From Labrys sp. WJW (GTDB taxonomy: Bacteria; Pseudomonadota; Alphaproteobacteria; Rhizobiales; Labraceae): DNA of 64,000 nucleotides. Below the pieces are notes generated by a model, which searched no databases, was not told the origin of the DNA, and saw only the letters and a program-made list of their open reading frames with translations. Shown one piece after another: positions 10,189 to 19,174 of this stretch. How positions within the stretch are numbered: position 1 is the first letter of the stretch; the number at the start of each line of letters is the position of its first letter. Location of the stretch: positions 19,655 to 83,654 of the forward strand of contig NZ_LYXZ01000031.1 in assembly GCF_001676615.1 (NCBI RefSeq), read 5' to 3'. The translations under genes and the position numbers were made by a program.

Positions 10189-11049
10189 CTAAAGTGAACG
10201 CTCGGCCACCTCATGAAAACGCGCGCGCAATCGAGCGGTCAGCGCCCCTGGCTTGCCGTCGCCGATCACCGTGTCGTCGATACGCACGACCGGCATGACC
10301 AGCGCCGTCGCCGCCGTCACGAAGGCTTCCTTGGCTGCCTTGGCTTCCGCCAGCGTGAAGGGCCGTTCGCTGACCAGTAGATTGTCGCGCCGGGCGAGGT
10401 CCAGCAGCGTGGTTCGGGTCACGCCCCGCAGAATGCCGCTCTCGGCCGGGCGGGTCAGCAGGGTGTTTTCGCGGGTGATGATCCAGGCATTGCTGGCCGC
10501 TCCCTCGGTGACATAGCCATCCTTGTCGACGAACCAGGCCTCCTTGGCGCCACGCTCCTTGGCCCGTTGCCGCGCCAGCGCATTGGGCAAAAGGCCGGTG
10601 GATTTGATGTCGACCCGTTCCCAGCGATTATCCGGCAGGCTGATCACCGAAATGCCGTTGGCGGCGCCTGCCTCCGCCTTGCTGCGGTCGACGGAGCGAG
10701 CTGTCACCACCAAGGTGGGCGGCGTATCCGCCGCCGGGAACACGAAATCGCGCCTGGCCGCTCCGCGCGTGACCTGGAGATAGACCAGGCCGTTGCGGAC
10801 CCGGTTGCGCCGGACCGTCTCGCGCAGGATAACCTTGAGCGCCCCCTCCCCGACCGGCATGCCGATGCCCAGCTCCGAGAGCGAGCGCTTGAGCCGGGCA
10901 AGATGCCGGGTCTCATCGATGAGCCGGCCACCGAAAACCTCGCAGACCTCGTAGACCCCGTCGGCAAACTGGAAACCGCGATCCTCGATATGCACGCAGG
11001 CGTCGCGCAGCGGCACATAGACCCCGTTCACATAGGCGATGCGGCTCAT
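10189..11049 (-). CDS. dat: D-amino-acid (D-alanine) aminotransferase, class IV
   Basis: 286-residue PLP enzyme of fold-type IV. Family stretches: DRGFQFADGVYE near the N-terminus, the catalytic Lys in DIKSTGLLPN (about K149), and GYVTEGAASNAW for the cofactor phosphate region. It transaminates D-alanine and other D-amino acids with 2-oxoglutarate, making or breaking D-Glu/D-Ala for peptidoglycan. Branched-chain aminotransferases share the fold, but the overall sequence is closest to D-alanine aminotransferase by eye. The start at 11049 follows family length. A D-amino-acid dehydrogenase (dadA) lies in the same window. Confidence 0.88.
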   Translation of the reverse strand: MSRIAYVNGVYVPLRDACVHIEDRGFQFADGVYEVCEVFGGRLIDETRHLARLKRSLSELGIGMPVGEGALKVILRETVRRNRVRNGLVYLQVTRGAARRDFVFPAADTPPTLVVTARSVDRSKAEAGAANGISVISLPDNRWERVDIKSTGLLPNALARQRAKERGAKEAWFVDKDGYVTEGAASNAWIITRENTLLTRPAESGILRGVTRTTLLDLARRDNLLVSERPFTLAEAKAAKEAFVTAATALVMPVVRIDDTVIGDGKPGALTARLRARFHEVAERSL

Positions 11050-11172
11050 GATGGCCTCGGGTAAGCTTCGGCCGGGACTGGGCGGCAAGGGCTGCCGCCG
11101 AGACTCGGCCAAGATTTGGCAACCCAGACGGTGTGCCGCAGATTGAGGCCAGTGACAACCCGCGATCGGCCG

Positions 11173-12768
11173 TCACGCCAGCCAGAAGGGCGCACCCTGG
11201 GCAAACCGCTTCCAGAGCCTGTGCAGCGATCCGGCAGCGACTTCCTTGTCGCGAGCCTGCCAGCCGGTTATCAGGCCAGCGCCACGATGCAGGGCGGCAT
11301 CCTGCGTTTCATCGGTGAGCACCGCCAGCAAACCGCCCGTCGTCGCGGCGTCATTGGCCAGACCGAGCCCTTCCTGGAGATCGGCAAGCCGGGCAAGATA
11401 ACGCTGCGCCTCGTCCTTGGCAGCGAAGACGCCACGGAAGAACTCGGCACCATAACGCAGTTTCTTGAGCACGAGCCGCAATTCATGCTGGGCCACCGGC
11501 TCCAGCCGCCTGAAATGCTTTCCCCCTTTCAGGGCGCGGCGATGCAGCCGTTCCAGCGCCTGGCGAGCGAATTGCTCGGCGGTCTCCGCCAGGATGCCGA
11601 GCGACCCGCTGGCGATATCATTGCGCCAGGCGCGCCTTTCGACGGTGCGCCCGAGTGTCAGCAGGAAACGGTTGTAGCGGGCACCGGCGAACAGTTCTCG
11701 CAGATGCTGATAGCCATGCAGCCGTCGCGGCTCGACATGAGCGCGCATTGCCGCAAAGGCTCTCTCGTCGGGGCAATGTGTCTCGATCCCGGGAATGGTA
11801 TCCACCACGAGCACGTCCCAATTGCGCACGGGCCCGAGCGTGGATGCCAACCATTTGGCCTCGACCGCCAGCAACGCGAGCGTCGGTGAGCCGATCTGGC
11901 GCTGGAGAATCGAAATAGCGGTGCGCATGCGCCGCAATGCCACCCGCATCTGGTGCACGCCTTCCGGCGTCCTCCCCTCTTCCACCACCGCCTGATTGGC
12001 CACCATGTGACGCTGGCAGTCGCCGAGCAGCTTGGCGACGATCTCGTCGACATTGTCGGCCGCGCCGATGCTGCCCTTGGCGGCGCGCACGCCCTCTGCC
12101 GGCGGATCATAGGCGAGCTTGTAGCCCCGATCGGCCTTGGCCAGCGTGCCTACGCGGAGAGGTGCAACATCGAGCAAGGCCAGGGCGACGTCATAGAGAG
12201 CCCCCGCGTCTCCGCCCTTGAGTTCCAGTTCGAGCTCGCTGATGCCCTCGCGGCGCTCGCCGGCCCGAATCTCGCCCTGGTCGAAGGCCAGTTCCAGATT
12301 GGCGGAAGGCAGGTCGAGCGCCTGGATGCGCCTGCGAAACTTGGTGACGAAGACAGGCTCGAGCACGCCATTGCCGACGCCGTCCATTCCGATTTCCAGT
12401 GCCTCGGGCGGCAGCAGGGCCAGATCCGGCTCCAGGCTCGGCACAGGCACCTCCCACTCATGGCGGGCCAGGGGATTGGTGCCGTCGGCCGGACGCTTCA
12501 GCGTCTGGATGAAGCTCTTGCCGCTCTTGCGCACCCTGAGGGCGATCTTGTTGCGATAGAGCTTGCGGTCTGGCGTATCGTAATAAGCATTCTCGAAATT
12601 GCGAAAGACGCCGCGATTGCGCGCATGCTGGGCAATGACCGGAACCGCGGCGAGAGAATCGAAGCTGCCGGCGGGAGCCAAGAGCTTGAGCTCGATTTCT
12701 CGATTGGCAGCAGGGGCCGGCAATGTCGGTGCGGGCACTGCCGGTGCGGGTCTACTGCCTGTTTCCAC
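11173..12768 (-). CDS. CYTH and CHAD domain protein
   Basis: 531 residues. After a Pro/Ala-rich N-terminal tail comes a CYTH domain that opens with the EIELK (ExExK) motif, the triphosphate-tunnel fold found in inorganic triphosphatases. The second half is a CHAD domain (VHQMRVALRRMRTAI, ELRLVLKKLRYGAEF), a histidine-rich helical domain known to bind polyphosphate. The start is GTG at 12768 with CGGAG eight bases upstream. The window also encodes ppk and ppx, so the cell makes and degrades polyphosphate, but they are 25 kb away. The exact substrate is not settled. Confidence 0.9.
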   Translation of the reverse strand: METGSRPAPAVPAPTLPAPAANREIELKLLAPAGSFDSLAAVPVIAQHARNRGVFRNFENAYYDTPDRKLYRNKIALRVRKSGKSFIQTLKRPADGTNPLARHEWEVPVPSLEPDLALLPPEALEIGMDGVGNGVLEPVFVTKFRRRIQALDLPSANLELAFDQGEIRAGERREGISELELELKGGDAGALYDVALALLDVAPLRVGTLAKADRGYKLAYDPPAEGVRAAKGSIGAADNVDEIVAKLLGDCQRHMVANQAVVEEGRTPEGVHQMRVALRRMRTAISILQRQIGSPTLALLAVEAKWLASTLGPVRNWDVLVVDTIPGIETHCPDERAFAAMRAHVEPRRLHGYQHLRELFAGARYNRFLLTLGRTVERRAWRNDIASGSLGILAETAEQFARQALERLHRRALKGGKHFRRLEPVAQHELRLVLKKLRYGAEFFRGVFAAKDEAQRYLARLADLQEGLGLANDAATTGGLLAVLTDETQDAALHRGAGLITGWQARDKEVAAGSLHRLWKRFAQGAPFWLA

Positions 12769-13007
12769 GTCTTTACTCCGAGCAATGTCGTCACCGGACC
12801 GACGCGGCCGTTTTGATGACGATTTGATGACGAAACGGAGCTATGGCAGATCGAATTGTCACATACTACCACCCGGCGAGCCCTAAAACGTGCATCACCG
12901 TGGACAGATGTAGTTCAAATCATTTCCCACGCCAGCGGCGTGAATGGGCAGGGCCCGCGATGCGGATGGCTTGCCATTCGCATGCTGCAGGCCCCAGGCC
13001 CGGCGCC

Positions 13008-13745
13008 TCAACCCGTCCAACCGCCATCGATGATGTGGATCTGGCCGGTCGTATAGGTGGCCCCCGCGAGATAGACGACGAGATCGGCGATCTCTTCCGG
13101 CTGGCCGATCCGTCCGATCGGCTGGCGCGAGACGAAAGCGGCGCGAGCCGCTTCATAATCACCGGTCGCTTCCAGGCGTTCACGCAGGGAGGGACTCTCG
13201 ACGGTCCCGGGTGCAATGGCGTTGCAGCGTATGCCCTTGCTTACATAGTCCGCCGCCACCGATTTGGTGATACCGACCACGGCGGACTTCGAGGCCTGAT
13301 AGGCAAAGCGATTGGGGATGCCCTTCACCGAAGAGGCCACCGAAGACATGTTGATGATGCTGCCGTCGCCACGCGCCAGCATATGCGGCAGGAAGGCCCT
13401 GATCATGCGGAACATCGCCGTGACGTTGAGATCGAAGGCGAAATTCCAGTCCTTTTCCGTACAATCGAGAATGGTCCCGGCATGGACGACGCCGGCGCAG
13501 TTGAAGAGAATGTCGGCCTTTGGGCCGTGCCGCTCCGCAAAGGCGCTGATCGCTTCCGGCGAAAGCACGTCCAACCGTTCGACGGAGATGCCTTCAACCC
13601 CGGCAAGATCCGCCAGCTTGTCCTCGGCGATATCGGTGGCGACCACCTGGGCGCCGGCACGAGCCAGCGCGATCGCCGAGGCGCGGCCGATTCCCTGGGC
13701 GGCCGCGGTGACAAGGGCTGTCTTGCCCTGCAGGGATAGGGACAT
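13008..13745 (-). CDS. SDR-family dehydrogenase (2-keto-3-deoxy-L-fuconate / hydroxybutyrate dehydrogenase type)
   Basis: 245-residue NAD(P)-dependent short-chain dehydrogenase. Nucleotide-binding TAAAQGIG is at residues 13-20, NCAG in the middle, and the catalytic Ser135, Tyr149 and Lys153 (YQASK). The C-terminal half (KSVAADYVSKGIRCNAIAPG, ESPSLRERL, IIDGGW) resembles the BDH2/DHRS6 group and bacterial 2-keto-3-deoxy-L-fuconate dehydrogenases. A GGAGAGAG ribosome-binding site precedes the ATG. It is divergent from the lactonase-kinase-ABC operon, 263 bp away, which suggests a role in the same sugar or sugar-acid pathway. The substrate is an inference. Confidence 0.86.
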   Translation of the reverse strand: MSLSLQGKTALVTAAAQGIGRASAIALARAGAQVVATDIAEDKLADLAGVEGISVERLDVLSPEAISAFAERHGPKADILFNCAGVVHAGTILDCTEKDWNFAFDLNVTAMFRMIRAFLPHMLARGDGSIINMSSVASSVKGIPNRFAYQASKSAVVGITKSVAADYVSKGIRCNAIAPGTVESPSLRERLEATGDYEAARAAFVSRQPIGRIGQPEEIADLVVYLAGATYTTGQIHIIDGGWTG

Positions 13746-13784
13746 TTTTCTCTCTCCGTCGTCGATCACCGGGCAGGCCGGCTC

Positions 13785-13885
13785 TTATGCATATGCTCAG
13801 TGTTGCGTGGGGCGGCGCCAGCTTGAAACATGCCGGCGTTCCCTTCCCGATTGATAGCTGCATTTGTATGAATTATTCAAATCGC
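13785..13885. promoter_or_regulatory. Divergent promoter region with two short palindromes
   Basis: The gap between the SDR gene and the lactonase operon holds GCATATGC (13789-13796) and TGAATTATTCA (13869-13879), both perfect palindromes in otherwise ordinary sequence. They are candidate operators for a regulator controlling both sides; which protein would bind is unknown. Confidence 0.4.
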
Positions 13886-14008
13886 GATCGTCGCAAATCG
13901 GCGGGCATCGCCTTGGGAGTATAATCTGACCGGGCGCGGTTGCCCGGGCCATCCCTGTCCCATATGGTCGGCGGCGCATCGAGTTTCTGAGTCTGACAAG
14001 GCGGGATT

Positions 14009-15127
14009 ATGTCCGGACAGCGCACTTTTCTTTATGTCGGCGGCCCCACGCGCCCAACGCCATACTATCCAACCCATAACGCCAAGGGCATTTCCGCTTT
14101 CTCGTTCGACCAGGCAACCGGAGCGATCGCACCCGTCGGACTGATCGAGGGTATCGACAACCCGACCTGGATCGGTGTCGATGCCAAGCACAAGGTCCTG
14201 CATGTCAACAGCGAAATCTTCGGCTGGAACGAGGGTACGGTCTCGGCCTATGCCATCGACCCTGCGGACGGCACGCTGAGCTACATCAACAAGCAGCCGA
14301 CCCTGGGCAGCATCACGGCCTTCAACAGCCACGATCGCAACGCCAATTTCCTGCTCGTCGCCAATTACAGCCTGACCTCGGAAGGCGAACTGCCCAACAA
14401 GGCCATCGCGGTGTTGCCGATCCGCGAGGATGGCGGGCTGAAAGCGGCCGTCAGCGATGCCACCCATGCCGGCACGGGACCGGATCCGGAGCGCCAGGAG
14501 CGCCCTCACCCGCATTGCGTTCGCGTCACGCCGGACAACCGCTACATCGTGGTTGCCGATCTCGGGCTCGACCTGCTCGTGGTCTATCGCTTCGATGCCC
14601 AGACCGGTGCGATCACCCGAGCCGGCGCCGCCTCCGTCCCGGCCGGGGCCGGCCCGCGCCATTTCGTCTTCCATCCACGCGGCAACCTGCTCTATGTCGC
14701 CAACGAGCTCGACTCCACCGTATCCTCCTTCGCCTTCGAGGCTGACCAGGCCAAGCTCACCCTGGTCAGCACCATTTCGGCGCTGCCTGAATCGGCCGGA
14801 TCGGGCAGTTTCTGCTCGGAAATCGCGATTTCCGCCGATGGTGCCTATCTCTATGTCGGCAATCGCGGTCACGACACCATCGGTGTCATCGCCCTCGACA
14901 GCGAAGGCGGCATGGTGCTGGAGCACAACGCGCCCTGCGGCGGGCAGTTTCCCCGCCATTTCGCCATCGATCCTTCGGGCAACTTCCTGGTGGCGGCCAG
15001 TCAGAACAGCGACAAGCTCGTCGTCTTCTCCATCAACAAGGAGAGTGGCGAACTGACCCCGACCGGCACCGAGGTTCAGGTCGGCACGCCGACCTGCGTT
15101 GCCTTCCTCCAGATCGACGAATCCTGA
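14009..15127 (+). CDS. Lactonase family protein (6-phosphogluconolactonase/YbhE-type beta-propeller)
   Basis: 372 residues forming a seven-bladed-propeller lactonase by sequence pattern: repeated LYVAN-like blades (RTFLYVGG, RYIVVADLGLDLL, RGNLLYVANELDSTVS, YLYVGNRGHDTIGV, NFLVAASQNSDKLVVF) and the family stretch RPHPHCVRVTPDNRY and AGAGPRHFVFHP. No signal peptide, so probably cytoplasmic. Members hydrolyse sugar lactones such as 6-phosphogluconolactone. It is the first gene of a five-gene operon with an FGGY kinase and a sugar ABC transporter, so its real substrate may be the lactone of the imported sugar. Confidence 0.9.
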   Translation: MSGQRTFLYVGGPTRPTPYYPTHNAKGISAFSFDQATGAIAPVGLIEGIDNPTWIGVDAKHKVLHVNSEIFGWNEGTVSAYAIDPADGTLSYINKQPTLGSITAFNSHDRNANFLLVANYSLTSEGELPNKAIAVLPIREDGGLKAAVSDATHAGTGPDPERQERPHPHCVRVTPDNRYIVVADLGLDLLVVYRFDAQTGAITRAGAASVPAGAGPRHFVFHPRGNLLYVANELDSTVSSFAFEADQAKLTLVSTISALPESAGSGSFCSEIAISADGAYLYVGNRGHDTIGVIALDSEGGMVLEHNAPCGGQFPRHFAIDPSGNFLVAASQNSDKLVVFSINKESGELTPTGTEVQVGTPTCVAFLQIDES

Positions 15128-15157
15128 GGCATTTCCCGAAAGCCGGCATTGCGGAAC

Positions 15158-15176
15158 GCACCGCCACTGGCGGTGC
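15158..15176 (+). promoter_or_regulatory. Intercistronic hairpin between lactonase and kinase
   Basis: GCACCGCC, a three-base ACT loop, GGCGGTGC: an eight-base-pair perfect stem inside the 74-bp gap. No T-run follows, so it probably acts as an mRNA-stability or translation element in the operon rather than as a terminator. Confidence 0.45.
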
Positions 15177-15201
15177 CCACCGGAGCCCTTGGAAGCAAGA
15201 C

Positions 15202-16653
15202 GTGGGCGACAAGCTTCTCATTCTCGATGTGGGCTCCACCGCGCTCAAGGCGGTGCTGTATGACCGTACCGGCGCGGCCGTGGCCTCGGCGGCAAGACCC
15301 CTGACCACGCAGACCCGCTCGGACGGCTCCGTCGAGCAGGATGCACGGCAATGGTGGACCGCTACGCAGGCAGCGGTGAGCGGGCTGCCGTTCCGGGCCG
15401 ATATCTGCGCAATCGGCCTGGCCGGTTCGATGCAGAACCTCATCGCCCTCTCCTCGGCTGGCGAACCCATCGGCCCGGCGATACTCTATTCCGATCGCCG
15501 GCTCGACCAGCATGAAGTGGCGACGCTGCGCGACCGGCTTCCCGGGGATTACGGCCAGCGCACCGGCAATCATCTCGATCCGGCCCATCCCATCCTCAAG
15601 CTGATGCGGCTCGAGCGCTTCCTTCCGGGCTCGTCGCTCGACACCGTCGCCGGCTTTCTCTTCGGAGCCAAGGATGCCGTGATCCAGCGCCTCACGGGGC
15701 GCAGCGTCATCGATCCCACGACGGCAACCACCACCGGGCTCTACAACATCGCCAGTGGCGCCTGGGACGAGACACTGCTGGCAGCGGCGGGCATCACGAC
15801 TGCACAGATGCCGAAGATCCTGGCTGCAGACTCGGTCGCAGGCACCCTGGCTGGCGACGCCGCCGCCGCCCTCGGCCTGCCGCTCGGCATCCCCGTCCAC
15901 AATGGCGCTGGCGATGGCGCGGCCGCAACCTGGGGCGCCTTCGCCGATACGCCCAACACGGCCTATGCCTATATCGGCACGACCGGATGGGTCGCCGGCA
16001 CCATGGACATTGCCGATGCCCGCCCACCACGCGACAGCTATACGCTGGCCGACCCCGTCGAGGGCAGCCGCGCGATCGTCATCACGCCCTTCCTGTGCGC
16101 CGGCGCGGCACTCGACTGGCTGAGCGAGCTCACATCATTGCCGGTGGAGGCGCTGCTTGACCATGCCACGGCCGATGACCACGCCGCTCACCCGCTGTTC
16201 CTCCCCTATCTCTTCGGCGAGCGTTCCCCTTTCGAGGATCGCTCGGTTCGCGGCGCCTTCCTCGGCCTCGATCGTGGTCATGGGCCGGGCGCACTCTGCC
16301 GCTCCGTGCTGGAAGGGGTCGCCTTCGCCATCCGCCATAATCTGGAAGCCGCCGGCCTGCCGCGTCAGCCGCTGACGGTGATCGGCGGCGGCGCCCGCAG
16401 CCCATTGCAGCTGCGCTTCCTGGCCGAGGTCCTGAACCGGCCGGTCGTCGCGCCGGCTGCCAGCCAGGAGATGCCGGCTCTCGGCATTTATCGCATGCTC
16501 GCCCCCCGGCTTGGATTCGAGCCGGTGCAGCAATCGGCGGGCAGCATCACGATCGAGCCGGATCCTTCTCGCGCAGAAATAGCGGATCGGCGCTATCGCA
16601 GCTATCGCGCCGCATCGGATTTCGCGCGCGAACTGCCGCGGACTATGCCATAG
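15202..16653 (+). CDS. FGGY-family carbohydrate kinase
   Basis: 483 residues of the ribulokinase/xylulokinase superfamily. N-terminal phosphate-binding DVGSTALKAVLYD, the middle GDGAAATWGAFADTPNTAY, and the C-terminal GGGARSPLQLRFLAEVLNRP match FGGY kinases. The start is GTG at 15202. It phosphorylates a sugar, polyol or sugar acid in the cytoplasm. Because it is co-transcribed with a lactonase and a sugar ABC importer, its substrate is probably what the importer brings in. Annotation as xylulokinase would be a guess. Confidence 0.9.
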   Translation: MGDKLLILDVGSTALKAVLYDRTGAAVASAARPLTTQTRSDGSVEQDARQWWTATQAAVSGLPFRADICAIGLAGSMQNLIALSSAGEPIGPAILYSDRRLDQHEVATLRDRLPGDYGQRTGNHLDPAHPILKLMRLERFLPGSSLDTVAGFLFGAKDAVIQRLTGRSVIDPTTATTTGLYNIASGAWDETLLAAAGITTAQMPKILAADSVAGTLAGDAAAALGLPLGIPVHNGAGDGAAATWGAFADTPNTAYAYIGTTGWVAGTMDIADARPPRDSYTLADPVEGSRAIVITPFLCAGAALDWLSELTSLPVEALLDHATADDHAAHPLFLPYLFGERSPFEDRSVRGAFLGLDRGHGPGALCRSVLEGVAFAIRHNLEAAGLPRQPLTVIGGGARSPLQLRFLAEVLNRPVVAPAASQEMPALGIYRMLAPRLGFEPVQQSAGSITIEPDPSRAEIADRRYRSYRAASDFARELPRTMP

Positions 16654-16712
16654 CAACGCAAAGAACCTGCCCGGGCGATCGGCCTCGGGTTGAAGTGTAT
16701 CGGGGGATCCAC

Positions 16713-17630
16713 GTGAAGATCGGTGTTTCAATCTTGGCCATGACCTTGGCCAGCGTCGTCGCGAACGCGGCCCAGGCCGAGGATATCGCCGTGCTGACTC
16801 CCTATATCAGCTCGGTCGCCACCAACGAGATCGTCGAAACCTTCAAGAAGGACGCCGCCGGCAAGGGCTGGAACGTCAATGTCGTCGATACCCGCGGCGA
16901 CCTTCAGCAGCTGGCAAGCCGGGTCGAGGACGTCACCAATGCCGGTGTGAAAGCCGTCGTCCTGGTCAGCGTCGATCCCAAGCAGATCGCCGACCAGGTC
17001 GCCGCCGCGGCCGCCAAGAAGATTCCCGTCTTCGCCCTCGACGGTGCCCTGGCCCCCGGCGTGACGGCCAGCATCGCCACCGACAATTTCGCCCTCGGCA
17101 CCATCCTGTCGGACAAGCTGTTCAAGCAGCTGGGCGGCAAGGGCAACATCGTCAAATTCTACTATTCGGCCCATCCGGGCGTGCATCAGCGCGAGCTCGC
17201 CCTCGACAAGGCACTCGCCGCCAATCCCGGCATCAAGGTGATCGCCGAGCATTATGTGAAGGTTCCCGGCCCGATCGACGATTCCCGTCTCGCCATGGAA
17301 ACCTTCATCCGCCAGCACGGCACCAAGATCGACGGGGTCTGGGCTGCCTGGGACGAGCCGGCGATCGGTGCCCTCCTCGCCCAGCAGAGCGATGCGCCCG
17401 ATTCCAGGATGGTGATCGCCGGCATCGACGGCAATCCGCAGGCGGTGGACCTGATCAAGCAGTGTACCGACCTGATCGCCACCGTGCGCCAGGACTTTCC
17501 GGGGATCGCGCATAGCGCCGTAACCGAAATCGCCAACGTGCTGGAGGGCAAGCCCGTCAGCAAACAGGAAATCCAGGTCGAGGCCAAGATCGTCGACCGG
17601 GCGAGCCTGGGCGTGACGTGTCCGCAATGA
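16713..17630 (+). CDS. Sugar ABC transporter, periplasmic binding protein
   Basis: 305 residues with a signal peptide ending in AQA before EDIAVLTPYI. The rest follows the Peripla_BP_4 (ribose/galactose-type) pattern: AGVKAVVLVSVDPKQIADQVAAA, DGALAPGVTASIATDN, VWAAWDEPAIGALLA and AGIDGNPQAVDLI. GTG at 16713 is preferred because GGGGG lies six bases upstream; GTG 16695 is also in frame. It delivers a sugar to the permease encoded two genes on. Its stop overlaps the ATPase start by four bases (ATGA). Confidence 0.9.
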   Translation: MKIGVSILAMTLASVVANAAQAEDIAVLTPYISSVATNEIVETFKKDAAGKGWNVNVVDTRGDLQQLASRVEDVTNAGVKAVVLVSVDPKQIADQVAAAAAKKIPVFALDGALAPGVTASIATDNFALGTILSDKLFKQLGGKGNIVKFYYSAHPGVHQRELALDKALAANPGIKVIAEHYVKVPGPIDDSRLAMETFIRQHGTKIDGVWAAWDEPAIGALLAQQSDAPDSRMVIAGIDGNPQAVDLIKQCTDLIATVRQDFPGIAHSAVTEIANVLEGKPVSKQEIQVEAKIVDRASLGVTCPQ

Positions 17631-19174
17631 GCCAACCCTCCGGCCGCGTTGTTCCGCGGCTCGAGATCACCGGCCTGAAGAAACATTTCGGCGGCGTGCA
17701 TGCGCTCGATGGCGTCGACCTCAAGGTCACGCCAGGGCGGATCCATGCCTTGCTGGGCGAGAACGGAGCCGGCAAATCGAGCCTGCTCAAATGCCTGTCG
17801 GGCGTATATCAGCCCGATGGCGGTGCAATGCAGCTCGACGGGGTCTCGTATTCTCCTGGCGATCCCCGGGCGGCCGAGGCGGCGGGCCTGCGCTTCGTGC
17901 ATCAGGAACTCAACCTGGTGCCGGGTTTCACCGCGGCCGAAAACGCCTTTGTCGGCCGGCGCTATCCGCGCCGTTTCGGCCTGATCGACCGGCAAGCCAT
18001 GCATCGCCGTCTGGCAGCCATCCGCGACCGCCTCGGCATCGCCCTGCCGCTGGACGTGCCGGTGCGCCATCTCTCGGTTGGCCAATGCCAGCTGGTCGAG
18101 ATCTTGCGGGCCTTGATGGACGAGGCTCGGGTCCTGGTGCTGGACGAACCAACAGCCTCCCTGAGCGAAAGCGAGGCCGACATCCTGCGAAAGGTGGTCG
18201 TCACTCTCGCGCAGGCGGGATGCGCCGTGATCTTCGTCTCCCATCGCATGGAGGAGGTGTTCGAGCTCGCCCAGGACTATACGGTCCTGCGCAATGGCCT
18301 CACCGTCGGCCAGGGCCTGATCGCCGAGACCACGCCCGACGCCGTCGTGGCGATGATGGCCGGCGACGCCCAGCTCCGCGATGCCCTTCCGCCTCTGGCC
18401 AGGCGCGCCGAAAAGCTGTTCGAGCTCGACGGCTTTTCCCCCTCGCCCCGGCACGGCTCCCTGCAATTGAGCGCCCATGGCGGCGAAATCATCGGCCTGT
18501 ACGGCATCGTCGGCAGCGGGCGCTCCAGCCTGCTGAAAGCGCTCTGGGGCGCGATGCCGCGGGCGAGCGGCAGGTTGTCTCTGGCAGGGCGGCCTTTGCC
18601 GCCGGCCGGCATCCCCTCCCGGATTCGGGCGAGAGTCGCATTTGCGCCGGAGGACCGCCGCGGCAGCGGCCTGGTGATCAACCACTCCATCCTGGACAAT
18701 GCCGCCCTCCCCCGCCTTTCCGACGGTCGTGCCGTGGCAGGCCTGCCCTTCCTGTCCTGGCCTGCCTTGCGGCGTAATGCCGGCGCGATGCTCGAGCGGC
18801 TTGCCGTGCGTTATGGCCGCCTCACCGACCGCATTGCCACCCTGTCCGGCGGCAACCAGCAAAAAGTGCTGATCGGGCGCTGGTTCAGGCCGGGCCTGCG
18901 CCTCTTCCTGCTGGACGAGCCGACGCGGGGCGTCGACGTCCGCTCCAAGGCCGAGATCCACGCCCTTTGCCGCGAGCTCGCAGGCGACGGCACGCTGATC
19001 CTGTTTGCCACCAGCGATATCGAGGAACTGTTCGCCCTGGCCGGGCGCATCGTGGTGATGGCCAAGGGCGCGATCGTGCTGGACGCACCGACCGCCGGCC
19101 TGACCCGCCAGCAGGTGCTCGCAGCAACCTTTCGCACAGCAAGACCGCATCGGGACTCCCGGAGGACAGCTTGA
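17627..19174 (+). CDS. Sugar ABC transporter, double ATPase subunit (RbsA/XylG type)
   Basis: 515 residues with two nucleotide-binding domains. First: Walker A GENGAGKSS (about 44-52), signature LSVGQCQ, Walker B VLVLDEPTAS. Second: GIVGSGRSS, in which Arg replaces the Walker A Lys as is normal in this family, signature LSGGNQQK and LFLLDEPTRGVDV. It powers import of a monosaccharide through the adjacent permease. ATGA overlap with the binding-protein gene and TTGA overlap with the permease gene indicate translational coupling. Confidence 0.94.
   Translation: MSQPSGRVVPRLEITGLKKHFGGVHALDGVDLKVTPGRIHALLGENGAGKSSLLKCLSGVYQPDGGAMQLDGVSYSPGDPRAAEAAGLRFVHQELNLVPGFTAAENAFVGRRYPRRFGLIDRQAMHRRLAAIRDRLGIALPLDVPVRHLSVGQCQLVEILRALMDEARVLVLDEPTASLSESEADILRKVVVTLAQAGCAVIFVSHRMEEVFELAQDYTVLRNGLTVGQGLIAETTPDAVVAMMAGDAQLRDALPPLARRAEKLFELDGFSPSPRHGSLQLSAHGGEIIGLYGIVGSGRSSLLKALWGAMPRASGRLSLAGRPLPPAGIPSRIRARVAFAPEDRRGSGLVINHSILDNAALPRLSDGRAVAGLPFLSWPALRRNAGAMLERLAVRYGRLTDRIATLSGGNQQKVLIGRWFRPGLRLFLLDEPTRGVDVRSKAEIHALCRELAGDGTLILFATSDIEELFALAGRIVVMAKGAIVLDAPTAGLTRQQVLAATFRTARPHRDSRRTA

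Noticed and set aside
17252..19150. 632-residue ORF opposite the ABC binding protein and ATPase
   Set aside because: Antisense shadow of two confident ABC genes.
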